Below, one piece after another: positions 48,982-59,200 of a stretch of DNA of 64,000 bases. Location of the stretch: the NCBI GenBank assembly GCA_963825565.1, contig CAWGTW010000005.1, positions 1 to 64,000 on the forward strand. Reading direction: 5' to 3'. The translations under genes were made by a program, and so were the position numbers. The notes beneath the pieces are model-generated. The model did not search any database and was not told the DNA's origin. It saw only the letters and a program-made list of their open reading frames with translations. Every line of letters begins with the position of its first letter. The stretch's first letter is position 1. Source of the DNA: JBFGCT01 sp963825565. Lineage in GTDB: Bacteria > Actinomycetota > Acidimicrobiia > Acidimicrobiales > Ilumatobacteraceae.

Positions 48982-50125
48982 TCAGCGACCGCCGGCCGCG
49001 CTCGGGCTCGTCGACGGCTCGAACGGCAGGGACGAGACCGTCGCCGCAGCGGGGCCGTCCGGCGTCTGGACGACGACCGCGGTCCCGGGCGACCAATGGG
49101 TGCGCTCGACCATGGCCAGCGCCAGGCCGCACCCGAAATCGGGGGACATCGCGGCCGACGACACCCGACCGACCTGCCGGTCCTCGGCGAGCACCGCCCA
49201 GCGCTCGCGGCACGCGGGAAGGTCCACCGCGTCGACCCGCAGCCCGACGATCTTGCGGTCCGGCCCGGTCGCAGCGATGCGTTCGAGCGCCGCCCGGCCG
49301 AGAAAGTCGATCGGTCGGTCGAGCTCGCAGAAGCGGTCGAGCCCGCACTCGAACGGGTTGTCGGCCCGCGTCATGTCGCCGCCGTACGACAGCAGCCCGC
49401 CCTCGATGCGCTCGATCACGTTCGGGCAGCCCGGTCCGACGCCGAGGTCGGCACCGGCCTCCCAGAGCGCATCCCACAGCGGCTCACCGAGCGCCGGGTC
49501 GTCGAGGTAGATCTCGAACCCGCCCTGCTTGCTCCAGCCGGTGCGCGCCACGTTGAGCGGGTGGCCACGGAACTCGAGCGGTTCGAAGCGGAAGAACCGG
49601 ATCGAGCGGACCTCCTCGCCGAAGACCCTTGCCATCAGGTCGTCGGACTTCGGTCCTTGCACGGCGAGCGGGGAGACGTCGGGCTCGAACACCGCGACGT
49701 CGAGCCCGAATCCGGTGGCGAGCCCATCGGCCCAGAGCGCGACATCGGAGTCGCCGAGCGACAACCAGAAGCGATCGACGTCCAGCTTGAGGACGACCGG
49801 ATCGTTGACCATGCCCCCGGCGGCGTCGACGAGCGGTGCGTAGAGACAGCGTCCCGGCGTCGCGCTCGGTGACGTCGCGCGGGGTCATCAGCTGGACCAA
49901 CCGAGCCGCATCGGGTCCGATCACCTCGACCTGGCGCTGGCACGAGACGTCCCAGATCTGCACGTGTTCCTTGAGGTGGCGATAGTCGTCGACGACGGAG
50001 CTGAACACGAGCGGCAGCAGCATGTGGTTGTACACCGAGTAGGCCTGGACACCAGCCGCCTCGACACGGGCGGTGAACGGCGTGATTCGGGTCCGGGTGT
50101 TGACCCAGAGCTGAGCGGGAGGCAT
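48982..50125 (-). CDS. dmdA: Dimethylsulfoniopropionate demethylase (one homopolymer frameshift)
   Basis: GcvT-fold, tetrahydrofolate-dependent enzyme; DmdA converts DMSP to methylmercaptopropionate. Features as in DmdA rather than glycine-cleavage T protein: RTRITPFTARVEAAGVQAYS, VYNHMLLPLVF, IWDVSCQRQVEVIGPDAARL, PLAVQGPKSDDLMARVFGEE, TGWSKQGGFEIYL, GCPNVIERIEGGLLSYGGDM and NPFECGLDRFCEL. About 380 aa, the family length. The start ATG 50125 has an aaggag RBS. The frame breaks at the CCC run 49853-49855: one C fewer restores DVTERDAGRCLYAPLVD, so it is almost certainly a sequence error. Divergent from an acyl-CoA-synthetase gene, close to metY. Confidence 0.85.
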
Positions 50126-50379
50126 CGGCGGCTCCTTGCGCGGTCGGTGGCGCCTTCTTCGGGCGTTCGTGCACGACGCCGTTCGAGCGCAGAAGCTACC
50201 CGACGCTCGGAGACGGCGACGGCACCGGAGCGCCCGCATCGCCGCTCGGCGAGTTGGGCGTCCCCGCACCGACCCGGCGAGGCATCGAGGGCGCCGGCGG
50301 GCGGATCGTCGGAGGCGCCCACCCGCGCGTCGCCGGGCGGGTGACGACGGCCCGGCGCCGACCGGCGAGACTTGCCGGC

Positions 50380-51957
50380 GTGACCGTCAACGACAACGTC
50401 CAGCTCGCCCGCCGGCTCGGGTGGCTCGACCCGATCCAGGTCGGCGCGATGAGCGTCGCGCTGGCGCGGTGGGGTCCGACGCTCGCCGCGCTGTACACCG
50501 CCGCGGCGATGCGCCACGCCCGGCGCGCGGCGATCGTCGACCACCGCGGCACGGTCACCTACGCCCAGCTCGATCGCAGTTCGTCATCGCTCGCCCGAGG
50601 GCTCCGATCGCTCGGGCTCGACCCCGGCGATCATCTCGGCCTGCTGTGCGCCAACCACCGCGACTTCGTCGAGGCCTCGGTCGCCGCCGCCAAGGCCGGG
50701 GTCACCTGTGTGTACCTCAACACCGGCTTCGCCGCGCCCCAGCTCGGCGAGGTGCTCGAGCGCGAGGGGGTCGGCGTCGTCGTGTGCGACGCCGACCTGC
50801 TGCCGATCGTCGAGGCCTCCCGGTTCACCGGCCCGGTCGTGGTCGCCGACGGCGACGCCGGGTCGCACCGCTCGCTCGAGGAGGTTCGCCGGCTCGGGCC
50901 GAACCGACCGCTCCTGCCCACCCGTCCGACCGCGCCGGTGCTGCTGACGTCGGGAACGACGGGGACCCCGAAGGGGGCACGGCGCAGCGGGCGACCGGCC
51001 GGGCTGGCGGCGGCGGTCGGGTTGCTCCAGCGCATCCCCTACCGATCGGGTGACGTGTCGGTCATCCCGACGCCGATGTTTCACGCGTGGGGCCTGGCGC
51101 AGCTCACGATCGCCGCCGCAACGTCGTCGACAGCGGTCCTCGTGCGCCGGTTCACGCCGGCGGCGACGCTCGAAGCGATCGAGTCGCAGCAGGCGACCGT
51201 CCTGGCGGTCGTGCCGGTGATGATCCAGCGGATCCTCGCCGCCGACGAAGCCGGCGAGCACGACACGACGTCGCTGCGCATCGTCGCCGCGAGCGGCTCC
51301 GCCCTGCCCGCCACGCTGGCCCTGGCGTGGATGGACCGCTTCGGGGACAACCTCTACAACATGTACGGCTCGACCGAGGTCGGCCAGGCCACGCTCGCCA
51401 CGCCCGACGACCTCAGGGCCGCACCGGGCACGGCGGGACGGGTGGTCCCCGGCAGCACCGTCGAGGTCGTCGGCGAGGACGGTCAACCCCGACCGGCGGG
51501 CGACGAGGGCCTGATCGTGGTCGGCAGTGACGCACAGTTCACCGAGTACACCGGCGGCGGCACGAAGGAGAAGATCCGCGGGCTGATGTCGACGGGCGAC
51601 GTCGGCTACTTCGACGACGACGGGCGGCTGTTCGTCACCGGGCGGGCCGACGACATGATCGTCAGCGGCGGCGAGAACGTGTTCCCGCTCGAGATCGAAG
51701 CGGTCCTGCTCGACGCCGACGGGATCGACGACGCGGTGGTGGTCGGCGTACCCGATCCCGAGTTCGGGCAGCGGCTCGCGGCGGTCGTCGTCAGGCGTCC
51801 GGGGAGCACGCTCGACGAGGCGGCGATCAAGCAGCTCGTCGCCGACCGGCTGGCGCGCCACAAGGTGCCTCGCGACATCACCTTCGTCGACGAGATCCCG
51901 CGGAACGAGACCGGCAAGCTGCTCCGCAGGGCAGCATCGGGACTCGTCGAGGGCTGA
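50380..51957 (+). CDS. Acyl-CoA synthetase (AMP-binding, FadD-like)
   Basis: 525 aa, intact, GTG start at 50380. Activates a carboxylic acid with ATP and CoA. VLLTSGTTGTPKGARRSGRP is the P-loop (A3); PKGARR is typical of the FadD2/FadD12 fatty-acid group. MYGSTEVGQATLATP (A5), LMSTGDVGYFDDDGRLFVTG (A7), DDMIVSGGENVFPLEIE (A8) and the C-terminal IPRNETGKLLRR Lys (A10) are all present. Next to dmdA it could be a methylmercaptopropionyl-CoA ligase, but the motif style favours a longer acyl substrate. Promoter region shared with dmdA (254 bp). Confidence 0.85.
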   Translation: MTVNDNVQLARRLGWLDPIQVGAMSVALARWGPTLAALYTAAAMRHARRAAIVDHRGTVTYAQLDRSSSSLARGLRSLGLDPGDHLGLLCANHRDFVEASVAAAKAGVTCVYLNTGFAAPQLGEVLEREGVGVVVCDADLLPIVEASRFTGPVVVADGDAGSHRSLEEVRRLGPNRPLLPTRPTAPVLLTSGTTGTPKGARRSGRPAGLAAAVGLLQRIPYRSGDVSVIPTPMFHAWGLAQLTIAAATSSTAVLVRRFTPAATLEAIESQQATVLAVVPVMIQRILAADEAGEHDTTSLRIVAASGSALPATLALAWMDRFGDNLYNMYGSTEVGQATLATPDDLRAAPGTAGRVVPGSTVEVVGEDGQPRPAGDEGLIVVGSDAQFTEYTGGGTKEKIRGLMSTGDVGYFDDDGRLFVTGRADDMIVSGGENVFPLEIEAVLLDADGIDDAVVVGVPDPEFGQRLAAVVVRRPGSTLDEAAIKQLVADRLARHKVPRDITFVDEIPRNETGKLLRRAASGLVEG

Positions 51958-52023
51958 GTGCGGGCCGGTCACACTCGCGGGCCGGGCGCCGGCCCCGCTC
52001 GCGGCCCGGTCGCGGCGCCTCGG

Positions 52024-52029
52024 TAGTGT
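52024..52029 (+). promoter_or_regulatory. Leaderless -10 element of metY
   Basis: TAGTGT, 6 nt before the ATG at 52036; no RBS visible. Confidence 0.5.
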
Positions 52030-52035
52030 CGGCGC

Positions 52036-53328
52036 ATGGTTGAACCCGACTTCCTGCGCTTCGACACGCTGAGCCTGCACGCCGGCCAGCGGCCCGACCC
52101 GACGACGGGCGCCCGTGCAGTCCCGATCTACTTCACGACGTCGTACTCCTTCCCCGACACCGACGAGGCCGCAGCCCTGTTCAACCTCGAGGCACCGGGG
52201 CACATCTACAGCCGCATCTCGAACCCGACGGTGGCGGTCCTCGAAGAGCGGATCGCCGCGCTCGAGGGCGGCGTCGGCGCCGTGTGCACCGCCAGCGGCA
52301 CCGCCGCGCTCCACCTGGCCGTCGCCTCGCTGCTCAGCGCCGGCGATCACATCGTCGCCTCGAAGAACCTGTACGGCGGGTCGTACAACATGATGAACCT
52401 CACCCTGCCGAGGTTCGGGATCACGACCACGTTCGTCGACCCGCGCGACCCGAGCGCGTTCGCCGCCGCGATCACGCCGCAGACCAAGCTGCTCTACGGC
52501 GAGACGCTCGGCAACCCGGGCATCGAAGTGATGGACGTCGAGGCGGTCGCCGACGTCGCCCACGCCAACGGCCTCCCGCTGATGATCGACTCGACGTTCT
52601 CCACGCCCTACCTGTTCCGCCCGATCGAGCACGGCGCCGACATCGTGATGCACTCGGTCACCAAGTTCCTCGGCGGCCACGGCACGGCGCTCGGCGGGGT
52701 GCTGGTCGACGGCGGGCGATTCGATTGGGCCGCGTCCGACAAGTTCCCGACGATGACCGAGCCCTACGCCGGCTATCACGGCATCGTGTTCGCCGAGGAG
52801 TTCGGCCCCGCCGCGCTCGGCATGCGCGCCCGCGCCGAGGGCCTCCGCGACTTCGGCGCCTGCATGAGCCCGCACAACGCGTTCGCCCTGCTCCAAGGCA
52901 TCGAGACGCTGCCGCTGCGGATGGCCCGCCACGTCGACAACACCGACCGGGTCCTCGAGATGCTGCAGGCCAACGACGCGGTGAGCTGGGTCAAGCACCC
53001 GCGGGTGCCGTCGCACGCCGATCACGAGCTCGCCCGGCGCCTCTACCCGAAGGGCGCCGGCGCGATCCTCAGCTTCGGCGTCAGGGGTGGCCGCGACGCC
53101 GGTCGCAAGTTCATCGAGGCGGTGCAACTCGCGTCGCACCTGGCGAACGTCGGCGACGCGAAGACGCTCGTGATCCATCCCGGGTCGACGACCCACGGGC
53201 AGATGACGCCCGAGCAACTCGAGCTGGCCGGCATCAGCGAGGACCTCGTCCGGCTGTCGGTCGGCCTCGAGGACCCCGACGACATCGTCGAGGATCTCGA
53301 ACGGGCGCTCAAGGCGAGCCAGCGTTGA
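52036..53328 (+). CDS. metY: O-acetylhomoserine sulfhydrylase / methionine gamma-synthase family
   Basis: 430 aa, intact PLP enzyme. FDTLSLHAGQRPDPTTGARA, then VPIYFTTSYSF is the MetY opening. YSRISNPTVAVLEERIAALE binds cofactor and partner subunit. LMIDSTFSTPYLFRPIEHGA precedes the PLP-Lys block MHSVTKFLGGHGTALGG. GNPGIEVMDVEAVADVAHAN is family-conserved, and HPGSTTHGQMT holds the substrate-carboxylate Ser/Thr region. Makes homocysteine from O-acetylhomoserine and sulfide, or methionine with methanethiol. Beside dmdA, methanethiol capture is plausible. Overlaps the next gene (TTGA). Confidence 0.9.
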   Translation: MVEPDFLRFDTLSLHAGQRPDPTTGARAVPIYFTTSYSFPDTDEAAALFNLEAPGHIYSRISNPTVAVLEERIAALEGGVGAVCTASGTAALHLAVASLLSAGDHIVASKNLYGGSYNMMNLTLPRFGITTTFVDPRDPSAFAAAITPQTKLLYGETLGNPGIEVMDVEAVADVAHANGLPLMIDSTFSTPYLFRPIEHGADIVMHSVTKFLGGHGTALGGVLVDGGRFDWAASDKFPTMTEPYAGYHGIVFAEEFGPAALGMRARAEGLRDFGACMSPHNAFALLQGIETLPLRMARHVDNTDRVLEMLQANDAVSWVKHPRVPSHADHELARRLYPKGAGAILSFGVRGGRDAGRKFIEAVQLASHLANVGDAKTLVIHPGSTTHGQMTPEQLELAGISEDLVRLSVGLEDPDDIVEDLERALKASQR

Positions 53329-54126
53329 TCGTCGACGTCGACGGGCACGCCGCCCACGCCTCGACCGGCGGGGCCGATCCGACCGGGGACGACCCGGTCG
53401 CCGTCCTGATCCACGGCGCGGGCATGGACTCGACCGTCTGGCAGCTCCAGACCCGATACCTCGCGTACCACGGCGTCCGGGCAGTGGCGGTCGACCTGCC
53501 CGCTCACGGTCGCAGCGGGGGCGACCCGCTCCCGTCGATCGAGGCGATGGCCGATTGGCTGGCGCGGTTCATCGGCGCCGTCGGCGTCGGCCCGGTTCAC
53601 CTGGTCGGCCACTCGATGGGGACGTTCGTCATCCTGGAGGCGGCGAGCCGGTACGCCGAGCTCACCGACTCGATCACGCTGTGCGGGACCGCCACGGCGA
53701 TGCCGGTGCACCCGGACCTGCTCGCCGCCGCCGAGCACGACCTCCCGGCGGCCGCGGCGCTGATCGCCGCGTGGAGCCACGCCCGGCCGGCCCAGGTCGG
53801 CACGAACCCGACGCCGGGGTTGTGGATGGTCGGCGGGACCCGCGCGCTCGTCGAGAACAGCCGGCCGGGCGTGCTCGCCACCGACTTCCGGGCGTGCATG
53901 GCCTACACCGGGGCCGAAGCAGCCGCCGCCGCGACCACCTGCCCGGCAACCGTCGTCATCGGCCTCGGCGACAAGATGACGCCGCCGAGGAGCGGCCGGG
54001 CGTTGGCCGCCGCGCTGCCATCCGCGCCGCGTCATCGAACTCGCCGACACCGGCCACCAGATGATGACCGAGCACCCACGTGCGGTCAGGCTGGCGATCC
54101 TCGAAGCGTTGACACCCGGTGTCTGA
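53325..54126 (+). CDS. Alpha/beta-hydrolase coupled to metY (one frameshift)
   Basis: About 267 aa. VAVLIHGAGMDSTVWQLQTR has the HG oxyanion motif. VHLVGHSMGTFVILEAASRY has the nucleophile GHSMG. VVIGLGDKMTPPRSG is the Asp region, and after a break near 54022 the catalytic His appears in VIELADTGHQMMTEHPRAVR. TTG start overlaps the metY stop (TTGA), implying coupling. Smaller than MetX, and not a recognisable homoserine acetyltransferase. The stop codon lies in a 33-bp palindrome. Substrate unknown. Confidence 0.75.
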
Positions 54127-54140
54127 CACCCGGTGTCAAC
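54108..54140. terminator. 33-bp near-palindrome containing both convergent stops
   Basis: gttgacacccggtgtct followed by gacacccggtgtcaac is symmetric except at the unit centres, and each half is itself a palindrome (gacacc-c-ggtgtc). It contains the TGA of the hydrolase (54124-54126) and, on the other strand, that of the 3-hydroxyacyl-CoA dehydrogenase (54136-54138). Likely a shared terminator built from a repeat related to the family 2 core. Confidence 0.6.
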
Positions 54141-55425
54141 GGTGGGCCAGGGCGGTCCAGTTGCCGTCGCGGCCGAGGTACTCGCCCGTGCGGTAGAACG
54201 TCGGGCTCCCCGCGTCGGCGAGCACCTGCAGCATCGCCGGAAGGTCGTCGCCATCGGCGCGGATCGTGGCGATCACGCGGCCGGGTCCGATCGTGTCGAG
54301 CAACTCGAAGGGACCCTGTGCCCAGTTGAAGCCCCAGCGAATGGCGTTGTCGATGTTGACGATGTCGTCGGCGATCTCGGGCACGAGGCCCGCCGCGTAG
54401 CGCAGCGTGCCTCCGAACACCTGCCATGCGAGTCGCCCCTGCGGCGAGTCGTCGAACAGCACCGCACCCAAGTCCGCCGGGACGCCGGCGAGGTCGGGCT
54501 CGACGGCCGGGCGCCACTGCTCGGTCACCAGATCGAACGTCTCCACCCGCTTCGTCCCGTCGTCGAGCTTCTGCACGCGTCCGAAACCGCCCGCATCGCG
54601 CGTCTTGCGGCCGAGCTGCCCGCGCTCGAGCATCCGCTGCTCGACCTCGGGCAGCGACGTGTAGTCGTGCCCCGCGTCGCCGGCGGGCAGGTTGACCGCG
54701 AGGTTCTTGCCGACCAGGTCCATCACGTCGAGCCCGATCAGGTCGATCAGGCCGTAGAGCCCGGTCGGTGGCAACCCGACCGGCTTGCCGAGCACCGCGT
54801 CGACGGTCTCCTGGGTCATCCCGGCTTCGAGGAACGGCTTCGCGAGGTGGAGCCCGCTGAGCATGAAGAAGCAGCCGATCCGGTTGCCGATGAAGTTCAC
54901 CGTGTCCTTGGCGTGGACGACACCCTTGCCCAGCTTGGTCGCGCCGAAGTCGGCGAACGCCTCGATCACGTCGTCGCCGGTGTCCTCGCCCGGCACGAGC
55001 TCGAACAGCTTCATCACCTTGACCGGGTTGAAGAAGTGGGTGATCGCAACATCGGCCCGGAAGCGCGCCGGCATCCCGGCGGCGATGTCGCTCAGCGGGA
55101 TCCCCGACGTGTTCGAGCTGATCACCGAGCCGTCCCGGCGCAGCGGCTCGACGGTCGCGAACAGCTGCCGCTTGGTCGCCAGGTCCTCGATGATCGCTTC
55201 GCAGATCCAGTCGTAGTCGGCGATCAGCGCGAGGTCGTCGTCGAACGTGCCGGTGACGACGAGGTGCCGATCGCCTTCGTCGACCGCCTGCAGCCCGCGC
55301 TCGACGGCCTCGCGGGTCACGTCGAGCATCAGGACCCGGCACCCCGCCGCGGCGCTCGCGGCTGCGATGCCCGAGCCCATCGTCCCGCACCCGAGCACTG
55401 CGACGGATTCGATCTGACGACTCAT
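54136..55425 (-). CDS. 3-hydroxyacyl-CoA dehydrogenase
   Basis: 429 aa, intact. VAVLGCGTMGSGIAAASAAA is the NAD-binding loop. CEAIIEDLATKRQLFATVEP, VISSNTSGIPLSDIAAG and DVAITHFFNPVKVMKLFELV (catalytic His in THFFNP) with DTVNFIGNRIGCFF are family hallmarks. RWGFNWAQGPFELLDTIGPG, a partial repeat of the C-terminal domain, ends the protein. Longer than FadB2/PaaH (~285 aa), so it has two C-terminal 3HCDH domains but no enoyl-CoA hydratase part. Third step of beta-oxidation. RBS ggagaggga, 3 nt upstream. Confidence 0.9.
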   Translation of the reverse strand: MSRQIESVAVLGCGTMGSGIAAASAAAGCRVLMLDVTREAVERGLQAVDEGDRHLVVTGTFDDDLALIADYDWICEAIIEDLATKRQLFATVEPLRRDGSVISSNTSGIPLSDIAAGMPARFRADVAITHFFNPVKVMKLFELVPGEDTGDDVIEAFADFGATKLGKGVVHAKDTVNFIGNRIGCFFMLSGLHLAKPFLEAGMTQETVDAVLGKPVGLPPTGLYGLIDLIGLDVMDLVGKNLAVNLPAGDAGHDYTSLPEVEQRMLERGQLGRKTRDAGGFGRVQKLDDGTKRVETFDLVTEQWRPAVEPDLAGVPADLGAVLFDDSPQGRLAWQVFGGTLRYAAGLVPEIADDIVNIDNAIRWGFNWAQGPFELLDTIGPGRVIATIRADGDDLPAMLQVLADAGSPTFYRTGEYLGRDGNWTALAHR

Positions 55426-55749
55426 GATCTCCCTCTCCACTGCGCCGGGCCTGCGGCGCGCCGAGCCCGGAGTCTGCCCGCTCGACCCGCTGGAACGACC
55501 CGCCAACGGCGGATTTCTCGATCGACCCCGCCTGGCCGATGCCGACCGCGTCCGGGCGTCACCCGCGCACCGCCCGCCCGCCCCCGCTCCCGCGTCGGCC
55601 GCCATCGGTGCGACCCGGCTGAGCGGGCGACCGATCGAGGAGGACTTCCCGACTCCACGTCGGCCGAGCTGCGACCTCCCGATCTTGGCGGGCGCGGGTC
55701 CCAGCGGGAATGATGTCGGCAGCACCGTGCAAACGTTTGGGGATCGAAC
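55426..55749. other. Intergenic divergent promoter region, no gene seen
   Basis: 324 bp between divergent 3-hydroxyacyl-CoA dehydrogenase and ACT genes. An open + frame runs through it but has poor codon pattern and no family content. No clear TANNNT element was found close to either start. Confidence 0.5.
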
Positions 55750-56127
55750 ATGATGGACCTGGTCATCGAAGTGGACAATCAGCCGGGGGCGCTCGCCCGG
55801 GTCACCGGCGCGATCAGCGACGCCGGCGTGAACGTGTCGGCGGCGACGTTCCTCGGCGGTGGTGATCGCGCCGAGCTGCACGTCCTCGTGCCACACGCCG
55901 AAGCCGCCAAGCACTCGCTGGCGACCGCCGCGCTGGCGGTCACCCGCGAGCGCGAGGTCGTGGTCGTCGACGTCGACGACCGGCCCGGTGCCCTCGCCGA
56001 CCTGGCGAGCACGATCGGCAACGCCGGCGTCGACCTCGACCTCGTGTTCGTCGCCACCAACAACCGCGTCGTGTTCGGCTCGGCCGACATCGACGCACTG
56101 CGGGCCGCGGTCGGCACCTCGCACTAG
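55750..56127 (+). CDS. Tandem ACT-domain protein
   Basis: 125 aa, intact. Two short ACT units: MDLVIEVDNQPGALARVTGA (residues 2-60), and VVVVDVDDRPGALADLASTI (68-125). Each has the D-x-P-G-A-L ligand turn. It is like the stand-alone ACT proteins of actinobacteria; the ligand is presumably an amino acid. ATGATG gives two possible starts one codon apart (55750 or 55753). Convergent with the giant membrane-protein gene. Confidence 0.85.
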   Translation: MMDLVIEVDNQPGALARVTGAISDAGVNVSAATFLGGGDRAELHVLVPHAEAAKHSLATAALAVTREREVVVVDVDDRPGALADLASTIGNAGVDLDLVFVATNNRVVFGSADIDALRAAVGTSH

Positions 56128-56202
56128 CCCGGCGGGTCGCCCACCGCGTCGTGCGGCTCCCTCGCGACCGCTCGTGCCGACGTCAGCGCGGCGGGTCGCC
56201 GG

Positions 56203-59200
56203 TCACTCCCACCCCCTGGTCAGCTCCCCGACGCGGGTGACCGCCCGCCCGATCGTCGCCCGTCCACGTTCGAGCAGCGTCGCCAACACGATGGCGACGA
56301 CGCCGGCGGCCAGCACGATCAGCCAGATGGTGACGCCGGTCGGGCGGTACTCGGGCAGCCGCTCGACGAGTGGCACGCCGACGAGGAGGACGACGGTGAC
56401 GACGACCGCGGTCACCCCCGCCGCCAACCGCCGACGCACCTCGGTGACGGTGCCCCACGCAGCGAGGACGACACCGCTGACCAACGTCACCAACCCGTAC
56501 GCGACGTGGTCGGTGACCATCTCGATCAGCGGGGGCAGGAGCAGGCCCGCACACCCGGCCAACTCGATCGCCACGAACGGTGCCGGCGTGCCGACCCCAC
56601 CGAGCCGCCGATGCTGCTGCCGTCCGATGCCGGCGACGGCGAGCAGCGCGATCCCGACGGGGACGGTGAACCACAGCGGGTCGCCGACCACCGCCTCGGA
56701 GGCAGCGGCCAGCCAGGCGGCGCACAGCAGCGGCGGCACCGCCAACTGGAGCGCCAGGATCCGCCGGGCGACCCCGATGGCCGCGGCGACGGCCGACGCG
56801 GTGAGCAGCGCCGCCACCGACGGACCCCTCGCGGGGAGCAAGGCGAGACCGAGGCCGAGCGCGACACCGGTGCCGAGCAGGGTGACCAGATCGATCGGCC
56901 GCCGCCAGGGCGAGCCGGGCCGTGCCGGTCCCAGCCACAGACCGAGCCCGGCGGTGGCCAGCGCGAGCGTGCAGGCGCCCGCCGTCGATTCGACCGAGCC
57001 CGCCGCCGCCGCCCACGACGCGACGGACAGCGCCAGCACCCCGAGCAGCGCCGCCGACTCCCGGAGCGGGCCGGCGGCCAGCGGCCGCGCGGCCAGCGCC
57101 GCAGCGAGCGCGCACAACCCGAGCCCGGCCGCGACGGCGAACCCGCCCGGCCGGCGCCCGACGACGTCGAGACCGACCGCCGCCTGACCGAGCATCCCGG
57201 CGGCGACGGCGCTCCACACGATCACCCAGTCGGCACCGAGGCGTGCCCAGCGTGCCGCCGCCGCGAGCGCGGCGGCGAGCAGCCCGCCCCCGACGGCGCC
57301 GGCGACGACCGCTCGCTCGGTCGTCGTCACGTCCGGCTCGGTCACCAGCCACCCGACCCGGAGCAACAGCGTCTGGAACCCGACGAAGACCGCAGCCGCC
57401 CCGACGAACTGCAGCGGCACGCGCGCCCGATGGCCGGTCGCCAGGGTCGCCGCAGCCACGGTCGCCACGAGCGACAGCGTGAGCAGACCGATCGTCACCC
57501 AACCGGCGCCGGCATCACCGAGCCACGCCACGCTCGGGGCACCCGCCGCGGTCAGACCGAGTGCCAGGGTGAGCGGTCGGTGCCAGACCGTCGGTGGCCG
57601 TCGGGCGGCGACGACCCACTGCCCGGCCCCGGCGATCGACATCGCGCTCAGGACGGCGGTGAGCGCGGCGGGCTGGCCGTCGACCGACCACCACGCGACA
57701 ACGCCTGCACCGGCGGCGAGGAGGACGGCTGCGTCGCGCAGCAAGCCGGCGCGCAGCGGCGCGGCACCGGTTGCCGACCCGCCCGCGGCGAGCAGCAGCC
57801 CGATCGCCACCGCCAACCCGGCGGGCCGCCGGTCGACGGAAGCCAGATCCGGTCCCGCCTGGACGAGCACGAGCGCGCTGCCGATCGCCCACGGCACGAC
57901 CCACGGGCGATCGAGGCGGGCGGCGCGGGCGGCGACGCCGAGCACCAACAGGCCGAGCCCTCCGACGATCGCCACGGTCATCACCCCGGACGTCGTCAAC
58001 TCCGCGGTGGTCGACATCCTCCCGGTGTCGAGCAGGAACACCTCCACGGCACCGATCGCGGCGGCGACGCCGGCCAGCCGCAGCCCCGACCGAGCGGTGC
58101 CGGCGGAGCGCACCGCGCCCGCGGTCGCGGCGACCGACGTGAGTGCGAGCGACAGCGTCAGCCAGCCGCGGCCGCCGTCGACCGCTGCTCCGTTCAGGAG
58201 CACCACCCCGGCCGCGGCCCACGCCGGCTGCCGCCGCCAGATCGCGATCGCGATCGCCAGCACGCCGCCGGCCAGCCAGGTCGGGGCGACCTCGCCGGGC
58301 ACGGCGGCGACGATCCCGACGAGGGCGGTCACCGAGCCGACAACCAGCGGTGCGAGGTCCCAGTTCGCCCAACCCGAGCGCGGGCCGCGGCGTTCGATCA
58401 GGAACGACGCCGACGCCATCAGCGACGCCGCCCCGACGAACGCGAGCGGTTCGTCGAGCACGTCGAAGGGCGCCAGGCCGGCCCCGCCGACGCAGAGCAG
58501 CGCCCAGAAGCCGGCAGAGATCATGCCGGCACCGGTCAACCCGGCAACGCCGATGGCCACGAATGCGACCGCGACCGCACTCCAGCCCCACGTCGTCGGA
58601 TCGAGTTGGAAGCTGAGCAGCAGTCCGACCGGCACCGCGATCCCCGCCAGGGCCGCGGGCGCCTCGAGCGCACCGACGCGCACCCAACCCGGCGCGGTCC
58701 GCTCTCCGGCGATCTTCCGATCGAGCGCCAGCGAGCCGACGAGCACGATCGACGCCCAGCCGAGGAGCACGAGGCACAAGCGATCGTCAGCGACTCCCAA
58801 CGCCTGCCCGGCGCGGACTGCGGCGTACCCGGTCGCCGCGGCGCCGATCCACGTCATCGGGACGCGCCGGACCGAGGGGTGTACCGCCAGGCATGCGACG
58901 GCGAGCAGCCCGCCGGCGACGGTGGCCGGAATCGGCTCGGTCACGGTCAGCCCGATGCCGCCGAGGCCGGTGATCACCCCGACGACCGCGGCGGGGAGCG
59001 CCAACAGCGGCCGGTCGCGCGCGATCCACGTGCCGGCGGCGAGCACCACGGCGGCGATCGCCAGGACCAGCCCCGCCGTGGCCGGCGCCCCCACGAGCAC
59101 GCCAAGGGTGTCCAGGACGCTGACGGTCACCGCCGGCAGCCCGGCGATCGCCAGCGCCGGGACGGCAGCCCGGACGTGGTCCGCCGAGGCGGGACGATCG

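Noticed and set aside
50584..53217. 877-codon minus-strand frame opposite the acyl-CoA synthetase and metY
   Set aside because: No motif, and both opposite-strand genes are textbook matches.
53325..54126. Hydrolase after metY as MetX (homoserine O-acetyltransferase)
   Set aside because: Too short (~267 aa versus ~370), and the nucleophile context GHSMGT and flanking blocks are those of generic alpha/beta-hydrolases, not MetX.
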